Origin: Exiguobacterium chiriqhucha RW-2
GTDB taxonomy: Bacteria; Bacillota; Bacilli; Exiguobacteriales; Exiguobacteriaceae
Reading direction: 5' to 3'
Length of the DNA: 64,000 nt
NCBI RefSeq assembly: GCF_000416965.1
Contig: NZ_ATCL01000021.1
Location: 46,620 to 110,619, forward strand
Shown here: piece after piece, positions 59,457 to 64,000 of the stretch
Numbering within the stretch: position 1 is the first letter of the stretch
How the letters are laid out: each line of letters opens with the position of its first letter
Position numbers and translations under genes: made by a program
The notes under the pieces: model-generated
The model's input: only the letters and a program-made list of their open reading frames with translations
Database searches by the model: none
Told to the model about the DNA's origin: nothing

Positions 59457-62432
59457 TTGAAGCCAACGATCACACGATTGAGCACGGCCGTCCTCATCTC
59501 TAGCACGGTGTTGAGTACGCTCGTCCCCGCTCATTCATATGCAGCAACATACGAAGGAACAGTGAATACATCGATTTTAAATGTTCGTTCCGCCACATCT
59601 ACCACTTCGGATATTGTCGGGAAATTGACCGAAGGCGAAACCGTTCAAGTGTATACGACGAACGACAACTGGGCTCAAATTGAATTCGAAGGCGAAAAGC
59701 GCTACGTATCGTCGACTTATTTGACACTCAAATCGACCGTCACGAAAACGGCGACGACCGCCTCGACGACGGCGACGTCTGCTTACAAGGCTGATGCGAA
59801 CGTCAACTTGCGCTCATCGACATCGACGTCTGCCACCGTCTTGACGACCATCCCGAAAGGCGCGACCGTCACTTATATTTCTTCGCATGGCGCAACCGGT
59901 TCATGGATGAAAGTGACGTACGGCAAGTACACCGGTTACGTCGTAGCTCGATACTTTACGCCGTCGGCTCCTGTCGAAACACCGTATTACGCGAACAAGA
60001 CAGCAGTGCTATACAACTCGACCGGTTCGGGCGCGACGAAACTCGCGACGATTCCGGCTGGTGCCAAAGTGACGCATCTCGCCTCACTCGGCGCGACCGG
60101 CTCATGGTTTAAAATCCAATATGGCACGAAAATCGGCTACGCTCCATCCCGTAACTTCTCGACGTCACTATTGACTCCAGATACGTCGACGCCTGAAACG
60201 ACGACGCCTTATTTTTCAATCACAAACGTCGCCCTTTATAACAGTTCGGCCTCAGGCGCGACGAAGATCGCGACCATCCCTTCGGGGGCCCAAGTCGAAC
60301 AAATCGCAATGGCAGGACTCAGTTCGTCCTGGTTCAAGATTCGTTACAATGGCGTCACCGGCTATGCCGCAGCCCGTAACTTCTCGAAGACGAAGCCGGA
60401 AGTCGTCGTACGAACGCCTTATTACGCCGCTCGCGATCTCGTCTTGTATAAATCGTCTGCCTCGGGTGCAGATCGTCTCCGGACCATCCGCGCCGGCAGT
60501 AAAGTGACACAAGTGTCGGATGCTGGACTCGCGAGCTCATGGTTTAAAATCGAGTATGACGGTGTCACCGGCTATGCCGCCGCTCGCAATTTCTCGACGA
60601 CACCACCAGAAGTGATTGTCATCAAGCCTTATTACGCGATTCGGAACGTAGCGATGTACAGTTCGTCCGCCTCGGGCGCAACGAAAATCGATACGATTCC
60701 ATTCGGTGCGAAAATCGAACAAATCTCTCAAAGCGGATTATCGAGCTCATGGTTCAAAGTCCGCTATGACGGGAAAACCGGTTATGCCGCTTCACGTCAC
60801 TTCTCAGTCGAAAAACCGGAGGTGATTGTCGTGACAGATTACTACACGACGCAACGAGTCGTCCTCTATGACCGGTCGGCATCACCGAAAACAAAAATCG
60901 CAGTCATTCCGACAGGGACAAAAGTTCAGCAAATTTCTGAGGCCGGATTGACCAGCTCGTTGTATAAAATCAAGTACGGCTCGCTCACGGGCTATGCGAC
61001 CGCGAGTTACTTTGCGGACAAGCCGCCAGTGCCAGAAGAACAGCTCGAATCAGAACGTGAAGTCGAGGTCGTCGTCGCGAACAACGGGACGCTGAACGTG
61101 CGCAATAAAGCAGTTGATGGCGCCGTCATCGGGACGCTCGCGAACGGGACGGTCGTCAAAGTGAAGCCAATCGTCGGTAGCGACTGGGGGGTCATCTCAT
61201 ATCTCGTCAACGGCTCGCTCGTGAAAGGGTACATCTCCCTCACTTATACGAAACCGTACACACCGCCTGTCGCCGGCAGTAAGGAAATGGTCATCACCGA
61301 AACGGCCTATCCATACACGCTCGCATCGATGGTGACGACGCAACGCAACGTGTTCGCCCAGTCGGACGCCTTCCGGGCTGCGAACGCCTATGTACCGAAA
61401 GCGTATATCACTCGCGCGACACCGACCGCCACGACAGGGACGATCAGTTCGACGGAACTCATGACGACTTCATTCCAATATTTGAAGGCAACCGCTTCAA
61501 CAGCCGCAGCAAACTTGGGCGGCTTGTCGACGAATACGAAACTTGAGTACCTCGGCACACAAAAAGTCGGTTCGACGACTTGGTATAAAGTAAAATCGGG
61601 TATACTGACCGGATACGTCAGCGCCGCCAACGTCGCTGGTAATGTCAAGGTATTGAAAGACGCTTCTATGACAGCTCACTCGTTCGGGGTGCTCAACCCA
61701 GGTGAGACGGTGAGCATCACTGGTGAGCTCGGACAATATTACACAATCAGCTACTATCGCCCGAGTGGATACAACATTCGCGTCTATGACCGGTCTTGGC
61801 GTCTTGCGACGGATGAGGAAATCACACGTCACGTGTCACCGTCTTCGTTCGCCACGACGTCACGGGAATATTTCCAGTTCCTCGATTTGTCGAAGGGAGC
61901 CGATTTGACGGCGCCGGTCTTGAACAAGTCGCTCGTCGGTAAAGGGATTTTAGATGGACGCGGTCAAGCGTTCATCGATGCGTCACGTACGCACAACGTC
62001 AACGAAATTTACCTATTGTCGCATGCATTGCTTGAAACCGGTCATGGGACGTCCGCCCTCGCCACCGGGACAGTTGTCTCGAGCGTCGACGGCAAGGCCG
62101 TCACACCGAAGACCGTCTACAATATGTACGGAATCGGTGCGATTGACGGGAACGCCCACGTCAAAGGGGCTGAGCGCGCTTATAAAGAAGGTTGGTTCAC
62201 ACCGGAAGCCGCCATCATCGGCGGTGCCAAGTTCATCGGGGATTCGTATATTAACAACCCGAGCCGGAAACAGAACACGCTCTATAAAATGCGCTTTAAT
62301 CCATCAAATCCTGGGACGATGCAATATGCCACGGATATCGCTTGGGCGACGAAACAAACCGCCAACATCTACAACATGTATCAACAGCTCGACGCCTACA
62401 CGCTTTACTTCGAAGTTCCAAAATTCCAGTAA
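59457..62432 (+). CDS. Secreted SH3b-repeat N-acetylglucosaminidase
   Basis: 991 residues from a TTG start with AAAGGGG upstream. Signal peptide about 1-29 (cleavage near SYA/ATY). Then about eight to nine bacterial SH3 domains: two of SH3_3 type (about 33-92 and 108-170), a run of five variant units of about 70 residues (174-522), and two more. A C-terminal GH73 endo-beta-N-acetylglucosaminidase domain (about 820-985) follows, with catalytic Glu in SHALLETGHGTSA and the YNMYGIGAID motif. It should bind and cut cell wall glycans, as LytD-like autolysins do. Confidence 0.9.
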   Translation: MKPTITRLSTAVLISSTVLSTLVPAHSYAATYEGTVNTSILNVRSATSTTSDIVGKLTEGETVQVYTTNDNWAQIEFEGEKRYVSSTYLTLKSTVTKTATTASTTATSAYKADANVNLRSSTSTSATVLTTIPKGATVTYISSHGATGSWMKVTYGKYTGYVVARYFTPSAPVETPYYANKTAVLYNSTGSGATKLATIPAGAKVTHLASLGATGSWFKIQYGTKIGYAPSRNFSTSLLTPDTSTPETTTPYFSITNVALYNSSASGATKIATIPSGAQVEQIAMAGLSSSWFKIRYNGVTGYAAARNFSKTKPEVVVRTPYYAARDLVLYKSSASGADRLRTIRAGSKVTQVSDAGLASSWFKIEYDGVTGYAAARNFSTTPPEVIVIKPYYAIRNVAMYSSSASGATKIDTIPFGAKIEQISQSGLSSSWFKVRYDGKTGYAASRHFSVEKPEVIVVTDYYTTQRVVLYDRSASPKTKIAVIPTGTKVQQISEAGLTSSLYKIKYGSLTGYATASYFADKPPVPEEQLESEREVEVVVANNGTLNVRNKAVDGAVIGTLANGTVVKVKPIVGSDWGVISYLVNGSLVKGYISLTYTKPYTPPVAGSKEMVITETAYPYTLASMVTTQRNVFAQSDAFRAANAYVPKAYITRATPTATTGTISSTELMTTSFQYLKATASTAAANLGGLSTNTKLEYLGTQKVGSTTWYKVKSGILTGYVSAANVAGNVKVLKDASMTAHSFGVLNPGETVSITGELGQYYTISYYRPSGYNIRVYDRSWRLATDEEITRHVSPSSFATTSREYFQFLDLSKGADLTAPVLNKSLVGKGILDGRGQAFIDASRTHNVNEIYLLSHALLETGHGTSALATGTVVSSVDGKAVTPKTVYNMYGIGAIDGNAHVKGAERAYKEGWFTPEAAIIGGAKFIGDSYINNPSRKQNTLYKMRFNPSNPGTMQYATDIAWATKQTANIYNMYQQLDAYTLYFEVPKFQ
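60204..61019 (+). repeat. Tandem 210-base coding repeats
   Basis: Units start at 60204, 60414, 60624 and 60834, each 210 bases (70 codons) apart, with the shared pattern PYY...LYxSSASGA...SSWFKIxYDG.TGYAAARNFS. Exact unit length with diverged codons suggests old duplication kept in register. Confidence 0.85.
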
Positions 62433-62438
62433 GACACA

Positions 62439-62473
62439 AAGAGACACGCAGCCGACGTTGGCGCGTGTCTCTT
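62439..62473. terminator. Bidirectional terminator
   Basis: AAGAGACACGC (62439-62449) pairs with GCGTGTCTCTT (62463-62473). Confidence 0.85.
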
Positions 62474-62474
62474 G

Positions 62475-62888
62475 TTATGTCCATTCAATGGAGTCGATAA
62501 TCGATTCAATCTCTACTTTTTCATTCGTCACTTCATCGGCGACGTACGTCAAAAACAGGAGTCGTTTCCCGTCTGTGAGTGACCAGACGTCGAGATGCAT
62601 CCCGTCCTCGATTCCGCTCGCATAGGCCGTCGTCATACCGCCTGCCTCCGTCGTGACGCTCGGGGCGACTTTGACGTCAATCGGGAACTCGCCTAAAAAT
62701 GTGTTCAACTCTTGGAGAGCCGCGTCGCTCGGCGCTTGCTCTTCCTCGGCTTCATAGATGGACATCTGAAGCGTCCCTTGGGCGTCGGCTTCTACCGAAT
62801 AAAAGCTGACATGGTCTTCTTCTTCATTGTATTCAAAGTGTTCTGGGTAGGATAGACGGATCCAACCGTCAATCTCGTATTCCTTCAT
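62475..62888 (-). CDS. Hypothetical, possible immunity-like protein (137 aa)
   Basis: 137 residues, acidic, soluble. Begins WIRLSYPEHFEY and continues HVSFYSVEADAQGTLQMSIYEAEEE, a pattern seen in small DUF families that accompany bacterial toxins as immunity proteins; I cannot name the family with certainty. The second half has LDVWSLTDGKRLLFLTYVA and a C-terminal helix. The ATG overlaps the upstream stop by 4 bases. Last of a three-gene operon. Confidence 0.6.
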   Translation of the reverse strand: MKEYEIDGWIRLSYPEHFEYNEEEDHVSFYSVEADAQGTLQMSIYEAEEEQAPSDAALQELNTFLGEFPIDVKVAPSVTTEAGGMTTAYASGIEDGMHLDVWSLTDGKRLLFLTYVADEVTNEKVEIESIIDSIEWT

Positions 62889-63439
62889 GCTGTTTGCTCC
62901 TTCGTCTTCTTAAATGCTAGACCTGTCACCATCTTCGCTTGGAGCGCATATTTGAGGCGCTCGGTCACGTAAAGACGTTGACTGTTTTGGTCTTGGGCAA
63001 TCATGTGCCCGAATAAGTTCAATCTTACGGTTTGATGTGATAAAAAATAGAGTCGGTCCGGGTCTAACGGTCGATATTCGCCTGAATCTTCGAGATGCTC
63101 AATCTCGAAGCGACGCAATACGTTGAGCGCGCAATATTGATCCGTCTTCCCGGTGCTCGTGTGCAACTCGACTCGAACAAGCTGAATATCGTATGGGCAT
63201 AGGTTCATAAAAATTGGACCGATTCGTTCATGGATGAGCAACACTCCCATATCCGTCTCAATCAAATCGGGGAGTGCCTGCTTGTCTTGTGAGATGCTCA
63301 AGACGACATAAGGACGTTCAGTCGGTGCGAGCAATTCCCCTTTAAAAAAGCGGAATCGTTGGATGCCGGTCAATACACGGGCTCGCCAGGCACTGCCCCG
63401 AGCTTCCGCTTCAATCCGATATAGCCTTTCTCGACTCAC
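62885..63439 (-). CDS. DUF1629/Imm11-like immunity family protein
   Basis: 184 residues from the GTG at 63439 (GAAGGGGGAG upstream). The C-terminal part fits DUF1629/Imm11-type proteins: YCALNVLRRFEIEHLED, a middle LYFLSHQTVRLNLFGHM and the ending LYVTERLKYALQAKMVTGLAFKK. These are usually immunity proteins next to polymorphic toxins or stand-alone decoys. No toxin with a recognisable delivery domain is beside it here. It overlaps the 137-aa gene by 4 bases. Confidence 0.6.
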   Translation of the reverse strand: MSRERLYRIEAEARGSAWRARVLTGIQRFRFFKGELLAPTERPYVVLSISQDKQALPDLIETDMGVLLIHERIGPIFMNLCPYDIQLVRVELHTSTGKTDQYCALNVLRRFEIEHLEDSGEYRPLDPDRLYFLSHQTVRLNLFGHMIAQDQNSQRLYVTERLKYALQAKMVTGLAFKKTKEQTA

Positions 63440-63441
63440 GA

Positions 63442-63801
63442 CTACTCCCCCTTCAATTGTTTGAGCGACGCGACGAATCGTTCCCACTCCTTGTCGTCAC
63501 AGACGACCTTACTTTCAATTCCCCATTCTTCCTCGATCTTCAAACGTACTTCGTTCGTTTCGAGATGACGCGTGAGCTGAAGTGCCCCAATTTGAACGGA
63601 TAGCGGTTCGACGATGAACTCATTCGTCGCCGGGCCGATCCATTTCAATCGTTCCGTTCGAAGAATCACCTGCCAGTCCGACTCGCGATTAATCGAGAAC
63701 ATCCATTGGCGAAGCTTCGTCTCGTGGTTGAGTTGTTTGGATTGTTTCATCATCCGAAACCCTTCGCTCATCATCTGTAAATAGGATTTACGCTCACTCA
63801 T
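63442..63801 (-). CDS. Hypothetical protein (119 aa)
   Basis: 119 residues from the ATG at 63801 (GGAGAGGAG upstream). The N-terminus is helical and Met-rich (SYLQMMSEGFRMMKQSK); the rest is mixed alpha/beta with WQVILRTERLKWIG and LRIEEEWGI-like segments. No family recognised. Its stop lies two bases before the next GTG, so it heads the three-gene unit 63801-62475. Confidence 0.6.
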   Translation of the reverse strand: MSERKSYLQMMSEGFRMMKQSKQLNHETKLRQWMFSINRESDWQVILRTERLKWIGPATNEFIVEPLSVQIGALQLTRHLETNEVRLKIEEEWGIESKVVCDDKEWERFVASLKQLKGE

Positions 63802-63878
63802 GCCCCATCCACTCCTCTCCTCTATTATCTTAGCAAGACGACCTAGCCGCAACAACCAATGTTTTTTCAAAAAAGGGT

Positions 63879-63906
63879 TTGCAAAGCTAAAATCCTGTGC
63901 TATTAT
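63879..63906 (+). promoter_or_regulatory. tRNA-Gly promoter
   Basis: TTGCAA (63879-63884), 16-base spacer, TGC-TATTAT (63901-63906) with extended -10. Confidence 0.75.
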
Positions 63907-63929
63907 ATTACCGTAACGTTAAGCGTTTC

Positions 63930-64000
63930 GCGGGTGTAGTTTAATGGTAAAACCTCAGCCTTCCAAGCTGATGACGAGAGTTCGATTCTCTTCACCCGCT
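63930..64000 (+). tRNA. tRNA-Gly (anticodon UCC)
   Basis: 71 bases reaching the window end. The 7-bp acceptor stem GCGGGTG pairs with CACCCGC, and discriminator T is base 64000. D-arm with TTTAATGGTAAAA, anticodon loop CTTCCAA giving UCC, and T-arm GAGAGTTCGATTCTC are all present. The CCA end, if encoded, is outside. Confidence 0.95.

Noticed and set aside
60252..60731. Antisense open frames within the glucosaminidase gene
   Set aside because: They mirror the repeat structure of the real gene, lack SDs, and their protein composition is Arg-rich shadow type.
1..64000. Mobile elements, prophage, CRISPR or rRNA
   Set aside because: Reading both strands I saw no transposase, integrase, phage structural gene, spaced direct repeats or rRNA sequence.

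Overview
The window reads as a chromosomal segment of a moderate-GC, Gram-positive, facultatively anaerobic member of the Bacillota. Bacillales is well supported: the menaquinone order is menFDHBEC, a LiaFSR/LiaIH envelope-stress system is present, asnA has a T-box leader, there are CcpA-type cre sites, and ribosome binding sites are strong AGGAGG types. Exiguobacterium is my best guess from overall gene content and base composition; that genus call is inference. I recognised no insertion sequence, prophage, CRISPR array or rRNA.

Layout. 1-1.2 kb: NUDIX tail and a YihY membrane protein. 1.2-10 kb: carbonic anhydrase and menA on the minus strand, diverging from a compact menFDHBEC operon, so all menaquinone genes from isochorismate onward except a methyltransferase are here. 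10-14.9 kb: map, a YkuI-like degenerate EAL protein, cshA and cvfB. 15-18.7 kb: three small genes, plsC and an ABC-F factor. 18.7-22.9 kb: liaI-liaH-liaF-liaS-liaR plus a GNAT gene. 22.9-25.4 kb: rsgA with a leader ORF and possible attenuator, then malic enzyme. 25.5-28.5 kb: pflB-pflA. 28.8-34.9 kb: a DEAD-box helicase, a GntR-controlled ABC exporter operon and a uridine-kinase-like gene. 34.9-38.2 kb: a ba3-type oxidase (three subunits, one only 39 aa) next to an Fe-S Fnr regulator. 38.3-48.3 kb: aldehyde dehydrogenase, two MFS pumps, deoD with a YesMN two-component pair, an M48-ankyrin protein and a sugar-dehydrogenase lipoprotein. 48.3-51.6 kb: nosD-nosL-nosY-nosF without nosZ. 51.7-56.5 kb: a sugar ABC importer whose binding-protein gene is separated from its permeases by T-box-controlled asnA. 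56.6-64 kb: fhs, a lipase-like hydrolase, a large SH3b-repeat glucosaminidase, three overlapping small genes including a possible immunity protein, and tRNA-Gly(UCC).

How it fits together. The main theme is respiration versus fermentation. Menaquinone synthesis, a low-oxygen-type terminal oxidase, Fnr, pyruvate formate-lyase and formate-tetrahydrofolate ligase lie within one segment. Fnr-like palindromes occur upstream of the oxidase operon and in the pfl intergenic region. The orphan nos accessory cluster has a CsoR-like copper operator in its promoter and may serve copper-centre assembly rather than N2O respiration. A second theme is 5' leader control. Candidate or clear cases are seen at yihY, menE, cshA, rsgA and asnA; only the asnA T-box is a known class that I can assign firmly.
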